From positions 5,772,857-5,836,856 of the forward strand of contig NZ_CP147776.1 in NCBI RefSeq assembly GCF_037300705.1: DNA of 64,000 nucleotides. Reading direction: 5' to 3'. Under the pieces are notes generated by a model, which had not been told where the DNA came from, searched no databases, and was given only the letters and a program-made list of their open reading frames with translations. A program made the translations under genes and the position numbers. Shown in pieces: positions 55,665 to 64,000 of the stretch. The DNA is from Massilia sp. W12 (GTDB taxonomy: Bacteria; Pseudomonadota; Gammaproteobacteria; Burkholderiales; Burkholderiaceae_D). Position 1 is the stretch's first letter, and every line of letters begins with the position of its first letter.

Positions 55665-56249
55665 TTAAGCTTGCGCCAACAGCAGCCGGCGCACGATGCC
55701 TTGCATCTCGCGTTCACGGTTTTTGCGCAGTTCTTCCAATAAGCCCTGTTCGCGCTTGTGAGCGGCGGCCAGAGCCAGAATTTGTTGTTGCCGCTCCAGC
55801 GGCGGCACGCTCAGCGGCAGCGCTTCCAAAATCCCGCGCCGGATCGAGAGCTGGTCGCTGCCCTCGGCATTGCGGTGCAAATACTCTTGCGCAGGTTCCT
55901 GATTGATTTGCCAGGCCAGAAAACCCGGCAGCAATTGCATGCTGCAATGCGGCAGCAGGCGGATCAGGAAAAAATATTGCGAACAGACCGCAGGCCCCGG
56001 CACATGCTCCAGATGCACCGCGAAATTGCGCGCGCCGCGCGCCAAAAACAAAATATCGCCATCGCGCAGCCAATCCGGTTTTTTACGTCCGCCCGGATTG
56101 GTGCGCGCCACCTGCGCCCAGGCCACTCCGTGCAAAGGGTTGACATCGCGCATTTGCACGGTCAACGCGCAGCCATCGGCAATTTCCGGCACACTGCCGC
56201 GAAACGGATGACCGGCGCGCACTTCAGCATACTCACTCAAAATATCCAT
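55665..56249 (-). CDS. Half-size HsdS-like specificity protein
   Basis: A 194-residue protein upstream of hsdM, in the same operon. It has one target-recognition domain (SEYAEVRAGHPFRGSVPEI, VQMRDVNP, DGDILFLARG) and one C-terminal helix region (ALPLSVPPLERQQQILALAAAH), so it equals half an HsdS. Half S subunits can dimerise and give a different, symmetric specificity. No frame break suggests a recent truncation; it begins and ends cleanly. Confidence 0.75.
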   Translation of the reverse strand: MDILSEYAEVRAGHPFRGSVPEIADGCALTVQMRDVNPLHGVAWAQVARTNPGGRKKPDWLRDGDILFLARGARNFAVHLEHVPGPAVCSQYFFLIRLLPHCSMQLLPGFLAWQINQEPAQEYLHRNAEGSDQLSIRRGILEALPLSVPPLERQQQILALAAAHKREQGLLEELRKNREREMQGIVRRLLLAQA

Positions 56250-56555
56250 ATTGCGCCACCAATCGAAAATCTGCTCTGCAGCGGCAGAGCTGGGTAGGAA
56301 GTGCTTCGCTCAGGCCTGCGGCATTCTATTGCATCATTGAAGATGATGCAAACTGCGACGCGGCGTTTTTCTGGAAAAATCCATCACGCTCCTGACTGTT
56401 TTGCGCACGCGCCGGGACGCACAGGCAAGCCAACTATATGCCTTTTTCACCATCCGCCATGATTTTGCAGCCATGAGAAATCACACGATTTGTCAATTCC
56501 GCCTTGTGTTTTTTGGCGCGCTGCGTGGCTTTTACATCAGGCATGCAGTGATGCC
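56250..56555. other. Intergenic region between the R-M operon and the MCP
   Basis: No gene seen. It holds the palindrome at 56329-56351 and a T-rich stretch. It probably contains the leftward promoter of the R-M operon, which could not be assigned. Confidence 0.4.
56329..56351. promoter_or_regulatory. Perfect palindrome upstream of the R-M operon
   Basis: Arms TTGCATCAT and ATGATGCAA with a 5-base loop, 80 bases upstream of the half-hsdS start. A 9-bp perfect arm in intergenic DNA suggests an operator. The regulator is not present in the window. Confidence 0.4.
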
Positions 56556-56584
56556 TTGACAAGCACTGCTCCTGCTAGTGAAAT
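56556..56584 (+). promoter_or_regulatory. Candidate sigma-70 promoter of the MCP gene
   Basis: TTGACA, 17-base spacer, TGAAAT. The -35 is perfect and the -10 matches four of six positions. It would give a leader of about 115 bases before the MCP. Confidence 0.4.
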
Positions 56585-56706
56585 GCAAGATGCCTTGCGC
56601 ATTGCGCGCAGTATGCGGATCGCAATGCAAGCCCGGGTCTGGCCCCGGCGGCAATAATCGTGATCAACCGACGCAGCCTCTGCCGGCGCTGCGCCACAAG
56701 CGGGGG

Positions 56707-58452
56707 ATGAAGATGCTGTCGAATATGAATATCGGTATTCGCCTGACCATCGTGTTTTCGGTCATGCTGACTTTGTTGGCATCGGTTACCGGACTGAGTT
56801 TATGGCGCATGCACGACTTGCACAACGATCTGGAGCAGTTGTCCAAAGTCGAATGGGAAAAAAGCAAACTGGCCATGACGGCGCTCGACAATGCGCGCGG
56901 CAGCATAGGCCGGGTGTTCCAGCAAGTGGCGCCGGGCGAATCCGGCGATAAAACCAAGGGTGTGGAGCGCTTGCGCGAGAATACCGCAAAATTCCAGGAC
57001 GCCTTGAGCAAACTGGAAAAAGCGATGAGCGAGGCGGCGGGCCGCGCCAAGGTCGATAAAGCCAAAGCCAGCGGCGCCGCCTACATCACTTCCTACGGCA
57101 AGGCCTTGCAAGCCGCGACTGAGGGGCGCAGCGAGCAGGCCGGTTTTATCGCTTATGGCGAAAGCTATGCGGCCTTGCAAGCTTTCGCCAACGATTTGCG
57201 CGAACTCAATGAATACCAGCAAAAAGTGTTCGATCAGACCGCCCGCACCAGCGATGAAAACCTGGCGCGAACCAGCAAGATGGTGCTGGCTTTAAGCGCG
57301 CTGGCGCTGGTGGTCGGCGTGTTGGCGGCGCGCCGCGTCACTGTTTCCATCGTCAGCCCTTTGAACGAAGCAATCAATGTGGCCGAGCGCGTGGCGCAGG
57401 GTGATTTGAGCGTGGAAGTGCGTTCCAGCAACAAGAGCCAGTTGGGCAATCTGATCAACGCGATTGGCCATATGAGCAGCAGTTTGGCCACCCTGGTGGC
57501 CAAGGTGCGCACTTCCAGCGATGTGATTCAGCATACCGCGCACCAGATCGCGGCGGACAGCAGCGATTTGTCCGCCCGCACCGAGCAGCAAGCCAGTTCG
57601 CTGGAAGAATCAGCGGCTTCGATTGAAGAGCTGACTTCCACTGTGCGCCAAAGCGGCGACAATGCGGATGAGGCCAACCGTCTCGCGCTGTCGGCCTCGG
57701 AAGTGGCCGGCAAAGGCGGCGCGGTGGTGGCTGAAGTGGTGCAGACCATGGGATCGATCAATGAATCTTCCAAGAAAATCGTGGACATCATCGGCGTGAT
57801 TGACGGGATTGCCTTCCAAACCAATATCCTGGCCCTGAACGCTGCGGTGGAAGCGGCGCGCGCCGGCGAACAGGGGCGCGGTTTCGCCGTGGTGGCGTCT
57901 GAGGTGCGCAGTCTGGCGCAGCGCAGCGCCAGCGCCGCCAAGGAAATCAAACATCTGATCACCGCCTCGGTGGAAAAAGTCGAAGTCGGCGCCAAGCTGG
58001 TGGATCAGGCCGGCGCCACCATGGAGGAAATCGTGACCTCGGTGCGGCGCGTCACCGACATCATGGGCGAAATCGCCAACGCCACACGCGAACAGGTCAG
58101 CGGGATTGAGCAAATCAATCAAGCCGTCAGCCATATGGACGAAGTGACGCAGCAAAACGCCGGTCTGGTGGATGACGCCGCCTCGCAATCCGCCGCGCTG
58201 GAACAACAGGCGATGCAATTGCATGATGTGGTGGCAGTGTTCAAGCTTTCAGCCGAACGGGAGCGCGAGAGCGCCGCCGCGCAACATGCGGCGCATGGCG
58301 CAGGCGGACATAAGCCGGCCCGGCTGGCGCCGCCGCGCCCGACCTTGAAGCGGCCTGCGCCAGCCCCAAGGCCCGCCCCGGCGCCAGCGGCGCGGCCGGC
58401 GCCGGCGCCGTCTTCCAGCTCGACCCAACACGACGGCTGGGAGGAATTCTGA
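56707..58452 (+). CDS. Methyl-accepting chemotaxis protein
   Basis: 581 residues from the ATG at 56707 (MKMLSNMNIGIRL); an ATG two codons later with GGGGG six bases upstream is equally possible. Membrane helix 1 is at about 10-30, a four-helix-bundle ligand domain covers 35-190, helix 2 is near 191-210, then HAMP and the signalling coiled coil with the hairpin tip IAFQTNILALNAAVEAARAGEQGRGFAVVA. An Ala/Pro-rich tail ends WEEF, the type of C-terminal peptide used to tether CheR/CheB. The ligand is unknown. Confidence 0.95.
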   Translation: MKMLSNMNIGIRLTIVFSVMLTLLASVTGLSLWRMHDLHNDLEQLSKVEWEKSKLAMTALDNARGSIGRVFQQVAPGESGDKTKGVERLRENTAKFQDALSKLEKAMSEAAGRAKVDKAKASGAAYITSYGKALQAATEGRSEQAGFIAYGESYAALQAFANDLRELNEYQQKVFDQTARTSDENLARTSKMVLALSALALVVGVLAARRVTVSIVSPLNEAINVAERVAQGDLSVEVRSSNKSQLGNLINAIGHMSSSLATLVAKVRTSSDVIQHTAHQIAADSSDLSARTEQQASSLEESAASIEELTSTVRQSGDNADEANRLALSASEVAGKGGAVVAEVVQTMGSINESSKKIVDIIGVIDGIAFQTNILALNAAVEAARAGEQGRGFAVVASEVRSLAQRSASAAKEIKHLITASVEKVEVGAKLVDQAGATMEEIVTSVRRVTDIMGEIANATREQVSGIEQINQAVSHMDEVTQQNAGLVDDAASQSAALEQQAMQLHDVVAVFKLSAERERESAAAQHAAHGAGGHKPARLAPPRPTLKRPAPAPRPAPAPAARPAPAPSSSSTQHDGWEEF

Positions 58453-58501
58453 TGTCGGCAGGCGGGTGGCCTGTTACAATCCGGCTTTTTAAGCCCAGGC
58501 C

Positions 58502-59119
58502 GTGAAAACCAAAACCACCCGCCCGACTTCCGCCGCTGCGCGCCGTCCGCAACAAGTGCGCATTATTGGCGGCGCATGGAAGCGCACCCCTTTGCCGGTG
58601 CATGACGCAGAGGGCTTGCGCCCGACCCCTGACCGGGTGCGCGAAACCCTGTTTAACTGGCTCAATTTCTTATGGGAGCTGGAGTGGGAGCACAAGCGCG
58701 TGCTGGATCTGTTCGCCGGCAGCGGTGCGCTCGGTTTTGAAGCCGCCAGCCGGGGCGCCGCCCAGGTGGTGCTGTGTGAAAACCAGGCGGCGGCATGCCG
58801 CCAGTTGCGCGCCAATCAGGAAAAATTGCAGGCCACGCAAATACAAATTCTGCAAGGCGACGCTTTTCTCAGCAGTGCGCGTCTGCCGGGCGCATTTGAT
58901 TTGATTTTTATCGACCCGCCGTATCAATTGGCGCTGTGGCCGCGCGCGCTGGAGAGTGCTTCCAAATTGCTGGCGCAAGATGGCCTGGTGTATCTTGAAT
59001 TGCCTAAAACACAAGAAATTCCGCCATTTCTGGCTGATTGGACTATTGTGCGCAGCATGCAAGCCGGGATGGTGGCGTGTTACTTGCTGTGCCGCAATAA
59101 TTGCAGCAGATTTGCCTGA
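58502..59119 (+). CDS. rsmD: 16S rRNA (guanine-966-N2) methyltransferase RsmD
   Basis: 205 residues from a GTG. RIIGGAWKRTPL near 20, RPTPDRVRETLFNWL near 41, AdoMet motif VLDLFAGSGALGFEA near 68, and catalytic FIDPPY near 137. The enzyme methylates G966 in the small ribosomal subunit. rsmD followed by coaD and ferredoxin is the usual betaproteobacterial order. Confidence 0.95.
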   Translation: MKTKTTRPTSAAARRPQQVRIIGGAWKRTPLPVHDAEGLRPTPDRVRETLFNWLNFLWELEWEHKRVLDLFAGSGALGFEAASRGAAQVVLCENQAAACRQLRANQEKLQATQIQILQGDAFLSSARLPGAFDLIFIDPPYQLALWPRALESASKLLAQDGLVYLELPKTQEIPPFLADWTIVRSMQAGMVACYLLCRNNCSRFA

Positions 59120-59132
59120 TTTTCGTGCATAA

Positions 59133-59690
<558 letters not shown>

Positions 59691-59693
59691 AGC

Positions 59694-59951
59694 ATGGCCT
59701 TGATGATTACCGATGATTGCATTAATTGCGACGTCTGCGAACCGGAATGCCCGAATGAAGCGATTTTCATGGGGCCGGAAATTTACCAGATTGATCCCAA
59801 TAAATGCACCGAATGCGTCGGCCACTTTGCCGAGCCGCAGTGTCAGCAGGTGTGCCCGGTTTCCTGCATCCCCTTCAACCCGGAATGGCGCGAAAGCCAG
59901 GAGCAGTTGATGGAAAAATATCATCAACTGCAAGCGGGCAAAGCAGTCTGA
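59694..59951 (+). CDS. 2[4Fe-4S] ferredoxin (YfhL type)
   Basis: An 85-residue protein with two cluster-binding Cys sets, CINCDVCEPECPNE and CTECVGHFAEPQCQQVCP, typical of the Alvin/YfhL ferredoxins with an insertion in the second motif. It starts three bases after coaD, whose end contains the GGAG ribosome-binding site, so the two are coupled. An electron carrier; the partner is unknown. Confidence 0.95.
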   Translation: MALMITDDCINCDVCEPECPNEAIFMGPEIYQIDPNKCTECVGHFAEPQCQQVCPVSCIPFNPEWRESQEQLMEKYHQLQAGKAV

Positions 59952-60464
59952 TCTTGTGCCGCTTCAGGCGAATCCAGCCCGCAAGGCCGGCTTGCGTGAA
60001 GCGAAAATCCTGCGTCTGAAATTGCGTTGAACGGAATTTCTGGCGCACGGCATGCCATTTGCGCGGCCTGCGGCTGAGATTGCGCCAAGGTTTCGCCTGT
60101 CCACAAGCCGAAACGCTGCGAAGGCCCGGCGCTTGAAAAGGCATCACCGCAAGCCGGCAAATCCACTTGCTTTATTTCTTTATGGCAATTCCCGTTGCGC
60201 ATAAGAAATTTTGCGCTATTATATGAACAGGCGGCGTTTTATTTCATTGCCGCCGCTGAAAAGCGCCAGCCGTATCGCGTTTTTCACAGCCTTCCCGTGC
60301 AGCCCTTCTCAATGCTGCGCATGTATGGATCGCCTGCTTGCGATCACAGTCGTAAACGGCCTTGAATCCGCCGGCATTTTTTCTTTGCAGCAAAGCGTAA
60401 CAAGTCCCACAGCCAGAATATTGCGGTTGTTGGCTTTTCGTCTGAACAACAAGGGAGAAGCGCC
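59952..60464. other. Region without a convincing gene
   Basis: About 510 bases. Several short frames exist on both strands, none with a ribosome-binding site plus a recognisable protein. A TATTATATGAA stretch near 60216 may be a promoter -10 on the plus strand. Confidence 0.4.
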
Positions 60465-60686
60465 ATGAATCATGCAGTCATCAATCTTGCTGTTACAGCT
60501 GTAGCCCATCGGCGCGCGCCGACAGTTGGCATCGCGCGTCAACGGATGGAAGCCCGTTCCCGGGTATTGCCGGTGCGTCACGCCACGCATGCACGTTGGC
60601 GCGGCGCCTCACGCAGCAGTGAGGCTTGCATTGGCATCTTTTTATTGCGTCCAAAGCCAAGAAGGCCGGGGCCGCGCCGTTTTTAA
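60465..60686 (+). CDS. Small Arg-rich open reading frame, doubtful
   Basis: 73 codons starting MNHAVINLAVTAV with an AAGGGAG site at the right distance. The product is Arg-rich and without domain, and could be spurious. It lies 19 bases before the next gene, so it may be a leader peptide. Confidence 0.3.
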   Translation: MNHAVINLAVTAVAHRRAPTVGIARQRMEARSRVLPVRHATHARWRGASRSSEACIGIFLLRPKPRRPGPRRF

Positions 60687-60704
60687 GCAGGGAAGGAGAG
60701 CATC

Positions 60705-61439
60705 ATGCGTGGCGATATCAAACGCATGTTGGCTTTGCCCCTGGCGACATTGTTCAGTTTCTGGCTGTTGGCTGGTTTGTGCATGGAGCGCCTGGGGGTA
60801 TTGCAACAACAGGGCAGCGCACAAACCCGTGGTATTGCGCTGAAGGTGGATTTGCTGCAGCAGTTACTCAGCAGCAGCGATGCGGAAGAACAGGCTTGGC
60901 GCAGCTTGCACAGCGCCACCGGCATCCGTGCGCAGCTTGAAGCACGGCAGGAATTGGAACGGCAGGCTGGCTTGATCAAACGCATGATAGGTCAGTTGCA
61001 CACGCAGCCGGGACAGGATGGCGATTTATTGCAAAGTCTGCAGGATACGCGCACAGAATATCTGCGTGCGTTGGCCGGTGGCGTTGCGCTGTCCCCGTTG
61101 CAAATGCACGCTGTCAGGCAGTCTTATTTCAACAGCATGCATGCGCTGTTGGATGTGTGCACCCGCCAATTGCAAAGGGCGGATGGAGTGTTGCAGCTGG
61201 AGTTTTGGCGCGCCTGCCAGTATGTCATGGGCGCCGGGCTGTTCTTGAGTATGGCCTTGATCGGGCTGAATGTCTGGCGCTGGCGCCAGGCGCAACGCGA
61301 AAAAACAGTTTGCGTTGAAAGTGGTTTGATGGATGCCGCGCAGCTGGCGCATCTGGCGATCGAAAAAGCCAGGCAGGGCGCGCGTCTGTGGTCGCAACAG
61401 CCGGGTTGGTCGAAACGCGGCGAAGTAGGGGGAATTTGA
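60705..61439 (+). CDS. Membrane sensor-like protein resembling an MCP without its signalling domain
   Basis: A 244-residue protein with a strong GAAGGAGAG site. Membrane helix 1 is near 8-28, a helical periplasmic domain of about 135 residues (rich in Gln/Leu, like the MCP four-helix bundle) follows, then helix 2 near 168-188 and a short cytoplasmic tail of about 55 residues. No HAMP or signalling hairpin is seen. It may be a truncated chemoreceptor or an independent sensor subunit. Confidence 0.65.
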   Translation: MRGDIKRMLALPLATLFSFWLLAGLCMERLGVLQQQGSAQTRGIALKVDLLQQLLSSSDAEEQAWRSLHSATGIRAQLEARQELERQAGLIKRMIGQLHTQPGQDGDLLQSLQDTRTEYLRALAGGVALSPLQMHAVRQSYFNSMHALLDVCTRQLQRADGVLQLEFWRACQYVMGAGLFLSMALIGLNVWRWRQAQREKTVCVESGLMDAAQLAHLAIEKARQGARLWSQQPGWSKRGEVGGI

Positions 61440-61499
61440 CGGTTTCAGTCACAGGGGGCTGCCGTCTGTACATTCCCACCACGGGCGGCAGGTGACATC

Positions 61500-61527
61500 G
61501 GGGGGCGCAGGTCGCCCCCCTTTTTTT
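61500..61527 (+). terminator. Rho-independent terminator
   Basis: GGGGGGCG / CGCCCCCC stem with a 5-base loop followed by seven T on the plus strand. It ends the sensor-like gene and lies next to the convergent uvrA stop. Confidence 0.9.
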
Positions 61528-61540
61528 ATTTCAACAGTAT

Positions 61541-64000
61541 TTATTTCAACAGCGGGGCCAGGTATTTGCCGGTCACGCTGTCGGCATGCGCCGCCACCTG
61601 TTCCGGCGTGCCGCTGGCGATGATGCGGCCACCGCCGGCCCCGCCTTCCGGCCCGAGGTCGATCAGCCAGTCGGCAGTTTTGATCACGTCCAGATTGTGC
61701 TCAATCACCACTACCGTGTTGCCATGGTCGCGCAGACGGTGGATCACGGTCAGCAATAAGTCGATATCGTGGAAATGCAAGCCGGTGGTCGGTTCGTCCA
61801 GAATGTACAGGGTGCGTCCGGTGTCGCGCTTGGATAATTCCAGCGCCAGTTTCACGCGTTGCGCTTCGCCGCCCGACAAGGTGGTGGCGCTCTGTCCCAG
61901 GCGGATATAGCCGAGGCCGACATCGAGCAGGGTTTGCAGTTTGCGCGCGATTGCCGGCACTGCGCTGAAAAAGGCGTGGCTGTCTTCCACCGTCATTTCC
62001 AGCACTTCATGAATATTCTTGCCCTTGTATTGCACTTCCAGGGTTTCGCGGTTGTAGCGTTTGCCGTGACAGACATCGCATGGCACATACACGTCCGGCA
62101 AAAAGTGCATTTCCACTTTCAGCACGCCATCGCCCTGGCAGGCTTCACAGCGCCCGCCTTTGACATTGAATGAAAAACGTCCGGGGCCGTAGCCGCGTTC
62201 CTTGGCCGCCGGCACGCTGGCGAACAAATCGCGGATCGGCGTGAACAGGCCGGTGTAAGTCGCCGGATTGGAGCGCGGAGTGCGCCCGATCGGCGCTTGA
62301 TCGACCGAAATCACTTTGTCAAAATGCTCGCCGCCCTGCACGCTGTCATACGGCGCCGGATCAGTCGAGGAGCCATACAGCTGACGCGCCATCAGCGGGT
62401 ACAGGGTGTCATTGATCAAGGTCGATTTGCCGGAGCCGGAGACCCCGGTGACACAGGTCAGCAAGCCGACCGGCAGATTCAGGGTGACTTTTTTCAGATT
62501 ATTGCCGCGTGCGCCTTTGATGGTCAGCATGCGCTCAGGGTCCGGCTTGGTGCGCTGGGCCGGCACTGCGATTTTCTTTTTGCCGCTCAGATATTGTGCA
62601 GTCAGCGACGCTTCATTTTGCATGATTTGCGGCAATGTCCCTTGCGCAATCACGGCCCCGCCATGCACCCCGGCGCCCAAGCCCATATCGACGATATAGT
62701 CAGCGGTGCGGATCGCATCTTCATCATGCTCCACCACCAGCACGCTGTTGCCGATATCGCGCAGATGTCGCAGGGTGGCGATTAAGCGGTCATTGTCGCG
62801 CTGGTGCAAGCCAATCGAGGGTTCATCCAGCACATACATCACGCCGGTCAAACCGGAACCGATTTGCGAGGCTAAGCGGATGCGCTGCGATTCGCCGCCG
62901 GAGAGCGTGTCAGCGCTCCGCTCAAGGGACAGATAATCAAGGCCGACATTATTCAAAAACTGCAGGCGGGCGACGATTTCTTTGATGATGCGTTCGGCGA
63001 TTTCCTTTTTTGCGCCCTGCAATTCCAGGCGCTGGAAATAAGCCAGGCATTCGCGCAGCGGTTGCACCGAGATTTGATGAATATTGCTTTCCTGCGCAGC
63101 TATGCCGACTTTGACAAAGCGCGCTTCAATCCGCAGCCGCGCGCCGTGGCAGCTGGGACATTCTTTGCGGTTGATGTATTTGGCCAGCTCTTCGCGCACC
63201 GCCATCGAATCGGTTTCGCGGTAGCGCCGCTGCAAATTATTGGCGATGCCTTCAAACGGATGGTTGCGCACAATGCTGCGCCCGCGCTCATCCTGGTACA
63301 CAAAGGGAATATTTTCCTTGCCCGAACCATGCAGCACAATGTCTTGCATGTCGACCGGCAGTTGTTCCCATGGCAGATCGAGGGCAAAGCCGTAATGCTG
63401 CGCCAGCGCTTCCAGGGTTTGGAAATAATACGGGTTGCGTCTGTCCCAACCTTTGATGGCGCCCGAGGCCAGTGACAGATTGGGGAAGGCGACGATGCGT
63501 TTCGGGTCGAAAAATTCAATATGTCCCAGACCATCGCATTCGGGGCAGGCGCCCATCGGGTTGTTGAAGGAAAACAGGCGCGGCTCCAATTCCTGCAGCG
63601 AATAGCCGCACACCGGGCAGGCGAATTTATTCGAGAATAAATGCTCTTTGCCGCTATCCATTTCCAGCGCCAGCGCGCGCCCGTCTGCCAGACGCAGCGC
63701 GGTTTCAAAGCTTTCCGCCAGACGCTGTTTAACATCCGGGCTGGTTTTCAGGCGGTCCACCACCACGTCAATCGTGTGTTTTTCCGTCTTTTTCAGCTTG
63801 GGCAAATCATCCACTTCATAGATGCGCGCCTCTTGCGTGCCGCTTTGCACGCGAAAGCGGATAAAGCCCTGCGCTTGCATATTCGCAAACAAATCGGCGT
63901 GCTCGCCTTTGCGATTCGCCACAACCGGGGCCAACACCATCAGCTTGGTTCCATCCGGCAGGGCGAGTGCGGCGTCCACCATTTGCGAGACCGACTGCGC
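61541..64000 (-). CDS. uvrA: Excinuclease ABC subunit UvrA (C-terminal part, runs off the window)
   Basis: The last 819 residues of the DNA-damage sensor of nucleotide-excision repair. The frame is open to the window edge. Zinc module 1 ([27 protein letters not shown]) is followed by the first ABC signature [16 protein letters not shown], Walker A of the second ATPase [13 protein letters not shown], the second zinc finger ([17 protein letters not shown]) and [16 protein letters not shown] with [11 protein letters not shown]. All motifs are intact. The N-terminus lies outside the window. Confidence 0.97.
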   Translation of the reverse strand, partial: AQSVSQMVDAALALPDGTKLMVLAPVVANRKGEHADLFANMQAQGFIRFRVQSGTQEARIYEVDDLPKLKKTEKHTIDVVVDRLKTSPDVKQRLAESFETALRLADGRALALEMDSGKEHLFSNKFACPVCGYSLQELEPRLFSFNNPMGACPECDGLGHIEFFDPKRIVAFPNLSLASGAIKGWDRRNPYYFQTLEALAQHYGFALDLPWEQLPVDMQDIVLHGSGKENIPFVYQDERGRSIVRNHPFEGIANNLQRRYRETDSMAVREELAKYINRKECPSCHGARLRIEARFVKVGIAAQESNIHQISVQPLRECLAYFQRLELQGAKKEIAERIIKEIVARLQFLNNVGLDYLSLERSADTLSGGESQRIRLASQIGSGLTGVMYVLDEPSIGLHQRDNDRLIATLRHLRDIGNSVLVVEHDEDAIRTADYIVDMGLGAGVHGGAVIAQGTLPQIMQNEASLTAQYLSGKKKIAVPAQRTKPDPERMLTIKGARGNNLKKVTLNLPVGLLTCVTGVSGSGKSTLINDTLYPLMARQLYGSSTDPAPYDSVQGGEHFDKVISVDQAPIGRTPRSNPATYTGLFTPIRDLFASVPAAKERGYGPGRFSFNVKGGRCEACQGDGVLKVEMHFLPDVYVPCDVCHGKRYNRETLEVQYKGKNIHEVLEMTVEDSHAFFSAVPAIARKLQTLLDVGLGYIRLGQSATTLSGGEAQRVKLALELSKRDTGRTLYILDEPTTGLHFHDIDLLLTVIHRLRDHGNTVVVIEHNLDVIKTADWLIDLGPEGGAGGGRIIASGTPEQVAAHADSVTGKYLAPLLK

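Noticed and set aside
59924-60202. Leftward small frames after the ferredoxin gene
   Set aside because: No ribosome-binding site and no recognisable protein; overlap with each other.

Overview
The window is chromosomal DNA from a betaproteobacterium, most likely of the Burkholderiales (perhaps Oxalobacteraceae-like). The evidence is a GC-rich core, the gene order rsmD - coaD - 2[4Fe-4S] ferredoxin, the tamA/tamB pair, PEP-CTERM proteins, a type VI secretion system (T6SS) with tagJ, and an MCP ending in WEEF. The genus cannot be fixed from the sequence.

Layout. 1-8.2 kb: start of a glutathione S-transferase, a membrane/SRPBCC protein, a transmembrane Ser/Thr kinase, a secreted FG-GAP protein with a secreted alpha/beta hydrolase, and two paralogous PEP-CTERM proteins, each with its own terminator. 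8.2-21.3 kb: a leftward T6SS cluster (TssB-TssC-like fusion, tssA, tssB, tssC, hcp, tagJ, tssE, tssF, tssG, clpV). tssJ/K/L/M are not in the window. 21.4-23.3 kb: an EptA-like phosphoethanolamine transferase. 23.5-28.3 kb: a full-length rhs gene with a GC-rich core and an AT-rich toxin tip. 28.4-36.8 kb: an AT-rich array of displaced Rhs tips and immunity genes. It includes a colicin D-like tRNase tip with its immunity gene, a second copy of that immunity gene, an exactly duplicated immunity protein, two related decayed toxin/immunity pairs, a tip broken at an A-run, and a short junction repeat recurring between cassettes. 37.7-39.0 kb: an intact IS3-family element with a 3-bp target duplication. 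39-45.3 kb: tamB and tamA. 45.5-48.4 kb: vgrG, a small lipoprotein and an ElaA-like acetyltransferase. 48.6-49.5 kb: a cyclophilin lipoprotein. 49.5-56.2 kb: a type I restriction-modification operon (hsdR, hsdS, hsdM and a half-size hsdS), whose HsdR nuclease motif looks degenerate. 56.7-64 kb: an MCP, rsmD, coaD, ferredoxin, an MCP-like sensor fragment and the C-terminal part of uvrA.

How it fits together. The T6SS genes, vgrG and rhs form a contact-dependent attack system. The array downstream of rhs looks like an archive of earlier or alternative toxin tips. Most tips lack a start codon but keep the conserved end of the Rhs core, which could serve as recombination homology, and most keep a neighbouring immunity gene. 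The system most worth following up is this array, with its junction repeat and a Cys-X-Cys pattern shared by unrelated tips, together with the TssB-TssC-like fusion. All functions are read from sequence by eye; no database search was run.
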